DNA from: Spirochaetales bacterium
GTDB taxonomy: Bacteria; Spirochaetota; Spirochaetia; SZUA-6; JAFGRV01
NCBI GenBank assembly: GCA_016928415.1
Contig: JAFGKU010000086.1
Location: forward strand, 1 to 50,989
Direction: 5' to 3'
DNA: 50,989 bases
The position numbers were made by a program, and so were the translations under genes. Shown one piece after another: positions 33,442 to 42,416 of this stretch; position 1 is the first letter of the stretch; each line of letters begins with the position of its first letter. Under the pieces are notes generated by a model. That model was not told the DNA's origin, searched no databases, and saw nothing but the letters and a program-made list of their open reading frames with translations.

Positions 33442-34739
33442 CCCCCTTCGAGTACGGTATAATCGGCTGCCTCATGCTCATTGCCCTCCTGTTGACCAGC
33501 ATGCCCGTCGCCTATGCGATGGCAATCTGCGGGTTCGCGGGTTTCGCGATTGTCGTTTCCCCCCAGGCGGCCTTCACGATGGTGGTTCACGATCTTTTCG
33601 ACACGTTTTACTCGTACAGCCTGACGGTGATTCCCCTTTTCGTATTCATGGGACAGATTGCCTTCCACGCCGGCATTTCCCGGCGCCTTTTCAATACCGC
33701 CTACAAGTGGCTGGGCTCACTTCCCGGCGGACTGGCGATGGCCACGGTGGGGGCCTGCACCGTCTTTGGTGCCATATGCGGCTCGGGGCCGGCCACGGCC
33801 GCCACGATGGCCGCCGTGGCGCTGCCGGAAATGAAACGCTACCGGTATTCGGAAGAACTGGCAAGCGGTTCCGTGGCGGCCGGCGGGAGCCTGGGCATGC
33901 TCATACCCCCTTCGGTGGTTTTCATCGTCTATGCCATCCTCACCGAACAATCCATTGGCAGGCTTTTCGTTTCAGGTATACTGCCGGGACTCCTGATCGC
34001 ATGCCTGTTCTGCCTGACTATTTACCTGAACTGCAGAATCAACAGGAACCTGGGACCTCAAGGCCCCAGGACAACATTTCTTGAAAAAATCAGATCGCTG
34101 TCGGGTGTCGCGGAAATCCTCATCATTTTCGTCGTTATGATGGCCGGCATGTTTTTGGGTTTTTTTACACCCACGGAAGCGGCTGCGGTCGGCGCCTTCA
34201 CGACACTCGTTGTTGCTTTTATAAAAAGGGAAATATCGATCAAAAAGGTAATCCAGGCCCTGTTCGAAACAATCAGGACGTCCTGCATGGTAATGGTTAT
34301 CGTGGCCGGGGCCGTCATGTTCGGGCATTTCCTGGCCGTTACGCAGATTCCTTCCGAACTGGCCACATGGCTTTCCGGGCTGCCTCTGCCGCCCTGGCTG
34401 ATAATAAGCTTCGTGATTCTTTTCTATTTCATCGGCGGCTGTTTCATCGATGCGCTGGCATTGATCTTATTGACCATTCCCATTTTCTATCCCGTCATCA
34501 CGAAACTCGGGTTCGACCCCGTCTGGTTCGGTGTGATCATTGTCGTAATAACCCAGATGGGTGTCATCTCACCGCCGGTGGGCGTTAATGTATATGTGGT
34601 CAGTGGCATGGAACGGGACATTCCCCTGCAGGTAATATTCAAGGGAGCACTCCCGTTCCTCTACGCATTGTTCATCGCCGCGGGAATACTCATCATATTC
34701 CCGCAAATCGCCACATGGCTGCCCAATCTGATGCATTGA
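33438..34739 (+). CDS. dctM: TRAP transporter large permease (DctM family)
   Basis: A 433-residue permease with about 12 membrane segments. Typical sequences are TYSYS-like FYSYSLTVIPLFVFMGQIAF, GAICGSGPATAATMAAVALP, GGSLGMLIPPSVVFIVYAIL, FFTPTEAAAVGAFTTLVVAF and GVISPPVGVNVYVVSG. It drives uptake with the Na+ gradient in characterised members, which would fit the predicted Na+ V-ATPase in this window. Length is normal. Confidence 0.95.
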   Translation: MTPFEYGIIGCLMLIALLLTSMPVAYAMAICGFAGFAIVVSPQAAFTMVVHDLFDTFYSYSLTVIPLFVFMGQIAFHAGISRRLFNTAYKWLGSLPGGLAMATVGACTVFGAICGSGPATAATMAAVALPEMKRYRYSEELASGSVAAGGSLGMLIPPSVVFIVYAILTEQSIGRLFVSGILPGLLIACLFCLTIYLNCRINRNLGPQGPRTTFLEKIRSLSGVAEILIIFVVMMAGMFLGFFTPTEAAAVGAFTTLVVAFIKREISIKKVIQALFETIRTSCMVMVIVAGAVMFGHFLAVTQIPSELATWLSGLPLPPWLIISFVILFYFIGGCFIDALALILLTIPIFYPVITKLGFDPVWFGVIIVVITQMGVISPPVGVNVYVVSGMERDIPLQVIFKGALPFLYALFIAAGILIIFPQIATWLPNLMH

Positions 34740-34756
34740 GAACAGGGGGTGTATTC

Positions 34757-35233
34757 ATGGAAATGTTCGAATTTAAAAAAATCATGTTCTGCACGGATTT
34801 TTCACCCGCCTCCCGGCTTGTGTTTTCATGCGCCCTCACCCTTACGCAGGACAGCCGGAACGCCGAACTCGTCATTTTTCACGTCATACCGGAACCGGAC
34901 GCGGAATTCTGGAAAACGTACATCTATGAAGTTGATGATGTGGATCAGAAGGCCAGGAGCGATATTGACGACAAACTGCATGAAGCTTATTTAAAGCATA
35001 TCCCGGCCGGAGTAAAATATTCGGTAAAAGTCAATATCGGTGAAGTGGATGTTCAAATCCTGGAATTTGCCCGTGAGAACGATGTGGATTGCATTGTAAT
35101 GGGAAGGCAGGGACGCAGTTCCTTCAGGACAATCCTTTTCGGCAATATAACGGAAAAAATCACGCGAAAAGCCTTATGCCCCGTGCTTGTTATTCCGGCC
35201 ACTTACGGGAAGGAAAATTTACGATACCAATAG
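34757..35233 (+). CDS. Universal stress protein (UspA family)
   Basis: The 158-residue protein starts at ATG 34757 after AGGGGG. It has the Usp strand MFCTDFSPASRLVFSCAL and the C-terminal nucleotide region CIVMGRQGRSSFRTILFGNI. The ATP-binding pattern G-x2-G-x9-G(S/T) is kept except that the last Ser/Thr is Asn, so ATP binding is uncertain. Usp genes often accompany TRAP transporters (TeaD-like) and may modulate uptake. It lies 17 nt after dctM. Confidence 0.9.
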   Translation: MEMFEFKKIMFCTDFSPASRLVFSCALTLTQDSRNAELVIFHVIPEPDAEFWKTYIYEVDDVDQKARSDIDDKLHEAYLKHIPAGVKYSVKVNIGEVDVQILEFARENDVDCIVMGRQGRSSFRTILFGNITEKITRKALCPVLVIPATYGKENLRYQ

Positions 35234-35274
35234 TCATCGAATATGGCGATTGGAAAAAAAATGTTAAAAAATAT

Positions 35275-35303
35275 TTCACAAATCATAAAAACTACGGTAT
35301 AGT
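35275..35303 (+). promoter_or_regulatory. Strong promoter directly at the HD-GYP start codon
   Basis: TTCACA (35275-35280), a 17-nt spacer and TATAGT (35298-35303) end 6 nt before the ATG at 35310. Each hexamer matches consensus at five of six positions. A leaderless mRNA is predicted. Confidence 0.65.
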
Positions 35304-35309
35304 AAAGAT

Positions 35310-36554
35310 ATGAAAGCCAAAGGGGAGAAAGTATCTGATAAATCAAAGATAATTCTTGAGAAACTGGCCAGGCTTCACCAGATCAAGGACCTGCATTCCC
35401 TGCTTGACAACATACTGTACGAAAGCCGCGTGCTTACCAATGCCGATGCGGGATCCATTTTTCTCGTGGAAAACAACCGTCTCAAATTCAGCTATATCCA
35501 GAATGACACCATTTTTAAAAACGATATCCTGTGCAATAAATATATCTACGCCAACCATGAAATCGAAGTCGATGAAAAATCGATTGCCGGGTATGTCGCC
35601 AAAACGGGTGAACCCCTCATTATCGATGATGTCTACCATATAGACAAAAGGGCCCCGTACTCATTCAATGCGTATTTCGATGAAATATCGACGTACAGGA
35701 CTAAATCAATGCTCGTAGTGCCATTGAAAACGATGAAAGGCGAAGTATTGGGGGCCATGGAATTGATAAACAGCCTAAACAAGGCGGGTAAACCCATTCC
35801 CTTTTCATTGGATTACCAGCTGGTCGTGGTCCAGTTTGCCAACTACGCGACACTGGCCATTGAAAGGGCCTTTATTTTAAGGGACATGGTTTTCAAGATG
35901 ATAAAACTGTCCGAAATGCGGGACCCGGAAGAGACGCAGGAACATGTGGAAAGGGTGAGTACATACGCGATTGAAATTTACCAGAAATGGGCGGAAATGC
36001 ATAATGTAGACAAGGCGGAAGTGGCGTATTACAAGGATATATTACGTATTGCGACAATGCTTCATGATATCGGTAAAATCGGCATTCCCGATACCATCCT
36101 GAAAAAAAAAGCCGGCCTTAACGAAAGGGAGTATGAAACAATCAAATTTCATACCATTTACGGCGCACAGCTGTTTCAAAACGCAAAATCAGACTGGGAA
36201 TCGATGGCCAGTGAAATTGTGATGAACCACCATGAAAAATGGGACGGCACGGGATATCCCGGCAAAATACCGGATATAAATGCCGAAGATATCAGTATAG
36301 AAGAAGGTAAAAAAGGTGCGGAGATTCCCCTGTCCGCCAGAATCGTCGCCCTCGCCGACGTTTATGACGCCTTGATCAATCAACGGGTCTATAAAAGCCC
36401 GTGGGAGGAAGATAAGGTTCTCTACTTCATGAAAGAACAGTCGGGAAAGCATTTTGATCCCGAACTGGTCGCCGTGTTTTTCGAAATTTACGGCACCATA
36501 AACGCCATCCGTAATAGATGGCATAAACCTGTCCCCAATCCCGACCGGGAATAA
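35310..36554 (+). CDS. GAF-HD-GYP protein (c-di-GMP phosphodiesterase candidate)
   Basis: A 414-residue cytosolic protein. A GAF domain spans about residues 20-190 (NADAGSIFLVENNRLKFSYI, KSIAGYVAKTGEPLIIDDVY). The C-terminal HD-GYP domain has the metal-binding HD in MLHDIGKIGIPD and the second histidine pair plus GYP in NHHEKWDGTGYPG. HD-GYP enzymes degrade c-di-GMP to pGpG or GMP. Residues appear complete. The upstream USP gene ends 76 nt away and a promoter sits at the ATG, so it is likely transcribed alone. Confidence 0.92.
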   Translation: MKAKGEKVSDKSKIILEKLARLHQIKDLHSLLDNILYESRVLTNADAGSIFLVENNRLKFSYIQNDTIFKNDILCNKYIYANHEIEVDEKSIAGYVAKTGEPLIIDDVYHIDKRAPYSFNAYFDEISTYRTKSMLVVPLKTMKGEVLGAMELINSLNKAGKPIPFSLDYQLVVVQFANYATLAIERAFILRDMVFKMIKLSEMRDPEETQEHVERVSTYAIEIYQKWAEMHNVDKAEVAYYKDILRIATMLHDIGKIGIPDTILKKKAGLNEREYETIKFHTIYGAQLFQNAKSDWESMASEIVMNHHEKWDGTGYPGKIPDINAEDISIEEGKKGAEIPLSARIVALADVYDALINQRVYKSPWEEDKVLYFMKEQSGKHFDPELVAVFFEIYGTINAIRNRWHKPVPNPDRE

Positions 36555-36589
36555 AAATTTACGGAATATAAACGTTTTTCCCGTTTTCC

Positions 36590-36618
36590 TTGAATCTGCC
36601 AATGGATTGAGTTACAAT
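36590..36618 (+). promoter_or_regulatory. Putative promoter of the SH3-M48-cyclase operon
   Basis: TTGAAT (36590-36595), a 17-nt spacer and TACAAT (36613-36618). The predicted leader is about 24 nt and includes GGAGG 5 nt before the ATG at 36649. Confidence 0.55.
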
Positions 36619-36648
36619 TAATGAAACAATAAAGTAATGGAGGTGTTC

Positions 36649-37125
36649 ATGAAAAAAATATTGTTATGTATCATGGTCCTGCTTATCGCTGCGGGTTTTC
36701 AGGCCTTTGGCGAGAGTTTGAGCATTATTGTTAAGGAAACACAGGCTCGCGAAAAACCGTCTTATTTGAGCAAAGGTATTGCCAAGCTGAAATACGGCGA
36801 CAAAGTAGACACGCTTCAGTTGCAGAAAGACTGGTACAAGGTGAAGCTGAAAGGCGGCAAAACAGGATGGATTCACTCTTCCGCTGTGACAAACAAAAAG
36901 ATCGTTCTTAAATCCAGCAAGGCCGATGCGGAAAAATACGCGAATTCCAAAGATGTCGTGCTTGCAGGGAAAGGATTCAACGAGCAGGTGGAAAAGCAGT
37001 ACAAGCAGCAGTCAAAGCTTGATTTTTCCGCCATTGATAAACTGGAAAAAATCGATGTAACGCCGGAACAAAAGGAGGATTTTCTCCGCGACGGCCAGCT
37101 TGAAGGCTGGGAAGGAGGCGAGTGA
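36649..37125 (+). CDS. Secreted bacterial SH3-domain protein
   Basis: The 158-residue product from ATG 36649 (GGAGG upstream) has a signal peptide (MKKILLCIMVLLIAAGFQAF) and one bacterial SH3 domain over about residues 25-85 (TQAREKPSYLSKGIAKLKYG, WYKVKLKGGKTGWIHSSAV). The C-terminal 70 residues are charged and helical. SH3b domains bind cell-wall peptides or protein ligands. Its stop overlaps the M48 start (TGATG), suggesting a joint function with the protease in the envelope. Confidence 0.85.
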   Translation: MKKILLCIMVLLIAAGFQAFGESLSIIVKETQAREKPSYLSKGIAKLKYGDKVDTLQLQKDWYKVKLKGGKTGWIHSSAVTNKKIVLKSSKADAEKYANSKDVVLAGKGFNEQVEKQYKQQSKLDFSAIDKLEKIDVTPEQKEDFLRDGQLEGWEGGE

Positions 37126-37997
37126 TGAGGATAACACTTACCATATTTGCCCTGCTCGTCGTTTTCCTGTCTTTTTCCTGCATATCCCTTGAAAATTTAA
37201 GTGTTGATGACATTAAAAAGGTCGTGGATACGGCTGACAAGATCCAGAAAAGCATGGAGGATTTTACCCCGGAACAGGAATACTACATCGGCCGCGCGGT
37301 AGGCGCGCAGGTTCTTGACCGGTATAAACCGTACAACAATAAAAAGGCGAGTGATTACATAAACCGTCTGGGCCAGACCCTTGCCGTATTTTCAGACAGG
37401 CCGGAAATCTTCGGCGGGTATCACTTCATGATCCTGGATTCCAATGATATCAACGCCTTTGCCACGCCGAGCGGACTGGTTTTCATAACACGCGGGCTTC
37501 TCCGCCTTGCCGAATCTGAAGACGGCGTCGCCGCTATCCTCAGCCACGAAATTGGCCATATCGTGGAAAAGCACGGCCTTCAATCCATAAAGCAGGCCCG
37601 TGTAACGGAGGCTTTGACCAGTGCCGCGATTACGGCGGCGGATACGGCCGGATTCGAGGAGCTGTCCAAGCTGACAGACACGTTCTCCGATTCCATAAAT
37701 GACATCGCGAAGACGATGATCGTCAATGGGTATTCCCGGGACTTCGAATTACAGGCGGATGGCATTGCCGTCAAAATTTTAAGCAGGGTCGGCTACGATC
37801 CCGAGGTCCTGGTCGGTCTCCTGGAGTCTTTGGCGGAAAACTATAAATCGGGGGGGCTCGATTTCGCAAAGACCCACCCGGAACCGAGAAAGAGGATTGA
37901 CAACGTGAAAAAAGTCATGAAGGATTATAAACCGGCATCCAATGCCGGCGCCGCCACGCGTGAGAAACGCTTCAAGGCCTTCATAAAAGAAATCTGA
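37125..37997 (+). CDS. M48 family metalloprotease, lipoprotein
   Basis: A 290-residue protein with a lipobox (LSFSC) near residue 19. The zinc site is AAILSHEIGHIVEKHGLQ (HExxH) with the third ligand Glu in RDFELQADGIAVKIL. NAFATPSGLVFITRGLLRLA is the typical M48/BepA-LoiP-like strand. It resembles periplasmic BepA/LoiP proteases that clear misassembled outer-membrane proteins. No TPR domain is present. GGAGG precedes the ATG, which overlaps the stop of the SH3 gene. It lies 10 nt before the cyclase gene. Confidence 0.92.
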   Translation: MRITLTIFALLVVFLSFSCISLENLSVDDIKKVVDTADKIQKSMEDFTPEQEYYIGRAVGAQVLDRYKPYNNKKASDYINRLGQTLAVFSDRPEIFGGYHFMILDSNDINAFATPSGLVFITRGLLRLAESEDGVAAILSHEIGHIVEKHGLQSIKQARVTEALTSAAITAADTAGFEELSKLTDTFSDSINDIAKTMIVNGYSRDFELQADGIAVKILSRVGYDPEVLVGLLESLAENYKSGGLDFAKTHPEPRKRIDNVKKVMKDYKPASNAGAATREKRFKAFIKEI

Positions 37998-38007
37998 CAG
38001 GCGTTTT

Positions 38008-40131
38008 ATGAAAAAAAAGTTATTGAAAATCCTGTTAGGGGCTCTTATCGGACTTGCCGGGGGAGCGGTAGGCATTATCCTTTTTTACACAGGTATTCTC
38101 TCCGGTTTCGAGGGGCAGACATGGGATATCCGGGCGCGTTTGCTGGCTGAACCAGAAAATGCGTCAGATGAGATCGTACTGATACTCCTCGACCAGGAGA
38201 GCCTGGACTGGGGTGAAAGTGAATTAGAGTTGTCCTGGCCATGGCCAAGAATTACTTATGGAGCTGTCACAAAATATTGTGAACGGGCGGGAGCCAAATG
38301 CCTTGCCTTTGATGTTATCTATTCGGAACCGTCATTTTACGGTGTGACAGACGATGAAATATTCAGGGATTACCTTAATGAATTCGGCAAGGCTATAGGT
38401 GCCTTAGCTTTAAGCGAAAGCGAAGGTAATGACAAGTGGCCGGAAGAACTGGCAGACAAGCTGCCTGATATTGAAATTGGGGATGGTTTTTCAGGGGAAA
38501 CATACACCCACGCCACCTTCCCAACGGAAGACCTGGCTGCCGCCTTTGCCCGGTTCGCGAATGTCCAGGACTCACCCGATCCCGACGGTATTTACCGCGA
38601 AACCAGGCCCGTCTCCCTTTTTAACGGGAAGGCCGTTCCCAATCTTTCCCTGTCCCTTTTCCTTCTGGCAAATCCGGATCTTCCTGTAAAAGTTTCGCCC
38701 CAGGGAATATCTGCCGGCAAGAAATATTTTCCGCTTGATTCCAGGGGAAATGCCATATTGCGATTCCATGGACAACCGCATGAAAACTATACAACCTATA
38801 ATGCATCGGCTATCATACAAAGTGAAAGCCGGGTAAGCGGCATAAGCGAAGGGGAACCAATAGTAAAACCGGAGGAACTGAAAGACAAGTACGTACTCTT
38901 TGGATTCTCCGCTCCCGGGTTAAAGGACATAAGACCTTCTTCCGTCGATGAAAAAGGCGCCGGTGTCGAAATTCATGCCGCAGCCCTTGATAACCTGTTA
39001 AATGAAGGTTTCATGATCGAGTCTCCGGTACTGTACACCATTCTCATCATCCTTTTGCTCTCATTATGTATAGGGATTGCGGCCTCACTCCTCCCGAAAA
39101 CATTACCTACGGTTCTTCTCTTTCTTCTTGCAATCACACTTCCCATTAGCGGCGGGGTTGTAACGTATCTTATGGGCATCAAGTTCCCGGTTGTTGCTCC
39201 TCTGTTAAGCCTGGTACTGACGATGGTAACGGTGAGTGTCTATAACTTTTCCACGGAGGGCAGACAAAAGCGGTTTTTAAAGAGCGCTTTCAGGCAGTAC
39301 CTGAGTCCCGCACTCATAGAACAGCTCATAGCCGATCCGGATAAACTGAAACTCGGCGGCGAGAGGAAGGAACTGTCAATTTTCTTCTCCGACCTGCAGG
39401 GTTTCACCACGATTTCCGAGGCCCTTTCTCCCGAAGAGTTGACGGCATTGCTCAATGACTACCTTTCCGCCATGACGGACATCATCATGGAAGAGGGGGG
39501 AACGGTGGATAAGTACGAAGGGGACGCGATCATCGCGTTCTGGAACGCGCCGATGGACCTCGAAAACCACGCCGTTCACGCCGTGCGGTCCGCCCTCCGC
39601 TGCCAGGTGAAACTCGCCGAACTTCGTCCGGTTTTCAAGGAGAGAACCCAGAAGGAAATGTATATGCGCATCGGCATGAACACGGCGGATGTTGTCGTGG
39701 GTAATATGGGTTCCCGTGACCGGTTCGATTACACGATGATGGGTGACGGTGTGAACCTCGCGGCCCGCCTGGAGGGAATCAACAAGCAGTTCTATACCTA
39801 CACGATGATCTCGCAGTGGACCAAGGCAAAAATCGGGGATGCGTTCCCGACACGGGAACTTTCCCGCGTGGCTGTTGTGGGCAAAAAGGAAGCGGTTACC
39901 GTCTATGAACCGATGTATCCCGAGGATTATGAGAAAAAAAAGAAAATCATCGCCAACTTTCTCGAAGGGCTCAAGTACTTCTACGACGGAAAGTTCGAAC
40001 AGGCAAGAACCATTTTTGACCGCTCAAAGCAGGGCGACCCCGCCGCCCTGGCCTACTCGGAAAAATGCAGCGAACTCATCGCAAAACCACCTCCCGGGTG
40101 GAACGGCGTGTGGGTGATGACGTCAAAGTAA
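38008..40131 (+). CDS. CHASE2-domain class III adenylate cyclase
   Basis: A 707-residue membrane receptor cyclase. One N-terminal membrane helix, an extracytoplasmic CHASE2 domain of about 300 residues (WDIRARLLAEP, SWPWPRITYGAVTKYCERAG, DVIYSEPSF), three membrane segments near residues 345-410, then a class III cyclase domain. Metal-binding Asp residues are in FFSDLQGFTTISEAL and KYEGDAIIAFWNAP; GDGVNLAARLEG supplies the Asn/Arg pair. The Lys in DKYEGDA fits adenine selection, so cAMP is the likely product. A short C-terminal TPR-like tail follows. It ends the operon before a strong terminator. Confidence 0.93.
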   Translation: MKKKLLKILLGALIGLAGGAVGIILFYTGILSGFEGQTWDIRARLLAEPENASDEIVLILLDQESLDWGESELELSWPWPRITYGAVTKYCERAGAKCLAFDVIYSEPSFYGVTDDEIFRDYLNEFGKAIGALALSESEGNDKWPEELADKLPDIEIGDGFSGETYTHATFPTEDLAAAFARFANVQDSPDPDGIYRETRPVSLFNGKAVPNLSLSLFLLANPDLPVKVSPQGISAGKKYFPLDSRGNAILRFHGQPHENYTTYNASAIIQSESRVSGISEGEPIVKPEELKDKYVLFGFSAPGLKDIRPSSVDEKGAGVEIHAAALDNLLNEGFMIESPVLYTILIILLLSLCIGIAASLLPKTLPTVLLFLLAITLPISGGVVTYLMGIKFPVVAPLLSLVLTMVTVSVYNFSTEGRQKRFLKSAFRQYLSPALIEQLIADPDKLKLGGERKELSIFFSDLQGFTTISEALSPEELTALLNDYLSAMTDIIMEEGGTVDKYEGDAIIAFWNAPMDLENHAVHAVRSALRCQVKLAELRPVFKERTQKEMYMRIGMNTADVVVGNMGSRDRFDYTMMGDGVNLAARLEGINKQFYTYTMISQWTKAKIGDAFPTRELSRVAVVGKKEAVTVYEPMYPEDYEKKKKIIANFLEGLKYFYDGKFEQARTIFDRSKQGDPAALAYSEKCSELIAKPPPGWNGVWVMTSK

Positions 40132-40141
40132 ATGATTACAG

Positions 40142-40168
40142 GCCCGGCGGTCAAGCCGGGCTTTTTTT
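40142..40168 (+). terminator. Rho-independent terminator after the cyclase gene
   Basis: GCCCGGC-GGTCAA-GCCGGGC, a perfect 7-bp GC-rich stem, followed by TTTTTTT. It lies 11 nt after the cyclase stop. Confidence 0.93.
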
Positions 40169-40212
40169 ACCGCCGAACACGCCAAATAACGAATGAATCA
40201 GTTGGGAATAAA

Positions 40213-41400
40213 TCAAGGGATAAGTCGGTCAAAATCCAGATCTGCTACACTATCTTTCTTAAATATATCGGTGCATTCCTCAATTGAAGTCCTAATTTTG
40301 AAAATTTTTCCGACTTTACCGTCCTTTCCCTGCATTCCACTAAAGCCCGGCCGCTGGCTACCTTTGTATCCCGTTATCCAATTACCGCTATCACCGGCTA
40401 AACCGCCTTTTCCTCCAACCACTACGGCTGTTATATATTCCAATATCTTATCCTCTACATACAACAGCCGGATTTCTCCCCCGTTACCTCCAGGGGCGCC
40501 ATCACCACCGTCCCCGGGATTTCCCGCATTTCCTTCTATTGTTACTGTTTCTGTCGAAGTGCTGAAACCGAGTTCACTAGCCATTGGGTCGGAAGGATTG
40601 TAATTGGTTTTAGTATTCAATTTGGTGTACCGGCCACCTTTACCTGCATTCCCCCCTTTGCCGCCCCGTCCACCTTGTCCTCCGGAAGCATTAATAACGA
40701 TATTCTGAACTTTTGTCAGATAAATTTTTTTATTCATCATATTATAAAATAATAGCATACGAGGATCATCTATATTTTCAATTCCCATGCCCTCAACATT
40801 GTAGAAAAGAACAAGCATCTCTACTATCTTTCCACGTGCTCCCGGGTATCCATCGTATCCATCTTCTCCATCCCCACCGTCAACGTTAATCTCGTTAAAA
40901 TCTGAACCGTCGCTCCCATCTCTTCCGTCCCTACCTTCCTCACCTTGCATACCGGAATAATCGAGTGTGTTATACTTTCCCCAATCAATATACCAGGTAT
41001 AATTTTTACCTTGAAATGAATTTTCCTTTATACTCAAATGCAGCGAATAATATCCGTTTTTTATAAGGAAAAACACATCCATTTTGGTTCTAATAATAAT
41101 TTTATCAAATTGAAAATCCAAAATATCCAACGACTGATTGGGAGTTGTAACGTTGAAATTCCTGTAATCCGGATCGGTTATTTCTTCACCATCGGTAGTG
41201 ATAACGGATACTTTCAGACCGTATAATTGACCTGGAACCATTGCCGTTTTGCTCGTTCCGTTTATGATATCAGTAATTTCCGGGGATACCGAAGCTATCG
41301 ACAGTTTTTTAATATCAATTCCCATACAGGAAAAAACCATAAAAATCAATGTAATTATGACAGTAAAAATCATAAATTTTGTAATCAAGACTGCTTTCAT
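40213..41400 (-). CDS. Lipoprotein with collagen-like Gly-X-Y blocks
   Basis: About 395 residues from ATG 41400, with a membrane-spanning signal and lipobox (FMVFSC). Residues after the lipobox form a beta-rich domain (SPEITDIINGTSKTAMVPGQ). Then come at least four glycine-rich collagen-like blocks, such as GMQGEEGRDGRDGSDGSD, GGQGGRGGKGGNAGKGG and GNAGNPGDGGDGAPGGNGGE, separated by non-collagen segments. A surface-exposed fibrous or adhesive role is likely. Gly-X-Y phase is imperfect with few prolines, so a stable triple helix is uncertain. Start codon is not certain, as ATGs at 41436 and 41412 are also in frame. Confidence 0.75.
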   Translation of the reverse strand: MKAVLITKFMIFTVIITLIFMVFSCMGIDIKKLSIASVSPEITDIINGTSKTAMVPGQLYGLKVSVITTDGEEITDPDYRNFNVTTPNQSLDILDFQFDKIIIRTKMDVFFLIKNGYYSLHLSIKENSFQGKNYTWYIDWGKYNTLDYSGMQGEEGRDGRDGSDGSDFNEINVDGGDGEDGYDGYPGARGKIVEMLVLFYNVEGMGIENIDDPRMLLFYNMMNKKIYLTKVQNIVINASGGQGGRGGKGGNAGKGGRYTKLNTKTNYNPSDPMASELGFSTSTETVTIEGNAGNPGDGGDGAPGGNGGEIRLLYVEDKILEYITAVVVGGKGGLAGDSGNWITGYKGSQRPGFSGMQGKDGKVGKIFKIRTSIEECTDIFKKDSVADLDFDRLIP

Positions 41401-41565
41401 AAATTCTATCATAATGATTTGAAAACTGAATATCAAGATAAAATAATTTTAAAGATTTCTGTGGTTTGACCACCGGAGAACCAGTGAATAAGACAGGGAA
41501 TGTATAATATTTAGCATCAATAAAAAATAGATGTAACAATACGGCCTGAAATCATCACAGGGTCT

Positions 41566-42036
41566 TCATTTATTCCTGTACCGCAGGGTCAGGCCCCTGA
41601 GAAAATTCCGCAGGAACTGGTCGCCGCAGACTTTGTGATTTTTATGCCCTTCTTTTCTGAACAGGGCGGAAAGTTCCGATGGGGACAAATTGATACCGGC
41701 CAGCTTCATGATGGCTATCATATCATCCGCTTTAAGCTCCAGGGCTATCCGGATTTTTTTAAGGATTTGATTGTTGTTCAGCGTTGTTTGGGGACCGTAT
41801 TTCTGTGCAGGGGCATTTCCCTTTTCCCCGCGGTAATAAACAATCAATCCATCAAGGAACATTGTCATGATGACGTCCTTTAAGGGAATATAGCCTTTCT
41901 CTTCCTCTTTTTTCAGAAAAACAAGCAGTTCCGCCCGATTTATGGAATATCCGGCGTTCCCGAATATCGTAATCATGTCAGAATCCTTGATATTCAAAGC
42001 GTACCGAAGACTTCTTAATACATCATTATTTTTCAT
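41566..42036 (-). CDS. DUF1456 (YehS-like) protein
   Basis: A 156-residue cytosolic protein made of two repeats of the same module: NNDVLRSLRYALNIKDSDMI and NNNQILKKIRIALELKADDM, each followed by a helix ending in LLVFLKKEEEKGY or LSALFRKEGHKNH. This duplicated layout is the DUF1456 family (YehS in Escherichia coli), whose function is unknown. It stands alone on the minus strand between the collagen-like lipoprotein and a divergent small gene. Confidence 0.88.
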   Translation of the reverse strand: MKNNDVLRSLRYALNIKDSDMITIFGNAGYSINRAELLVFLKKEEEKGYIPLKDVIMTMFLDGLIVYYRGEKGNAPAQKYGPQTTLNNNQILKKIRIALELKADDMIAIMKLAGINLSPSELSALFRKEGHKNHKVCGDQFLRNFLRGLTLRYRNK

Positions 42037-42150
42037 AAAACCTCAATTGCACATAATATATACAATAAAATAACAATAATTTCACATATAACCGCAGATT
42101 ATTTCAATTTTTTCACTAAAAAGGGAAGTATTTTTATTAAATATACTATA

Positions 42151-42178
42151 CAGTTACAGCAGAATAGTTTTGTAACTG
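42151..42178. repeat. 8-bp inverted repeat upstream of the small charged-protein gene
   Basis: CAGTTACA and TGTAACTG, perfect arms around 12 nt, lie just after a TATACT at 42143-42148 that could be a -10 box. It could be an operator or a leader hairpin for the gene starting at 42216. Confidence 0.5.
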
Positions 42179-42215
42179 ATGCAAGGCTTTCTGAATTTTT
42201 ATAACGGGATAAATT

Positions 42216-42416
42216 ATGAGACAAAATTACAACGCTGAAAAGCGGCGAAAAGAATTAAAAAAGAAAAAAAAGAAAGAGGAAAAACTTAAAAAGAAGTTGA
42301 AACGCAGGGAAGAAGAAAGACTCGGCATTGTCCCGGGTTCTGAAACTTCCGAAAATGAAGACATTGTCAATGATGACAGTAATCCTGAATCAGATACAAA
42401 TATAACGGAAAATTAA
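42216..42416 (+). CDS. Small dipolar charged protein
   Basis: A 66-residue protein with an extreme charge split: residues 8-40 are nearly all Lys, Arg and Glu (RRKELKKKKKKEEKLKKKLK), a probable helix, and the last 25 residues are acidic and Ser/Asn-rich (SENEDIVNDDSNPESDTN). No family recognised. A GGGAT lies upstream of the ATG. It has an AT-rich upstream region with an inverted repeat and is followed by a hairpin-rich convergent region. The clean frame and directed position support a real gene, but it is short and low in complexity. Confidence 0.5.
   Translation: MRQNYNAEKRRKELKKKKKKEEKLKKKLKRREEERLGIVPGSETSENEDIVNDDSNPESDTNITEN

Noticed and set aside
40450-40720. Repetitive GC-rich stretches suggesting a direct-repeat or CRISPR-like array
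   Set aside because: The periodicity is the codon repeat of Gly-X-Y blocks in the collagen-like gene; units are not conserved and there are no spacers or cas genes.
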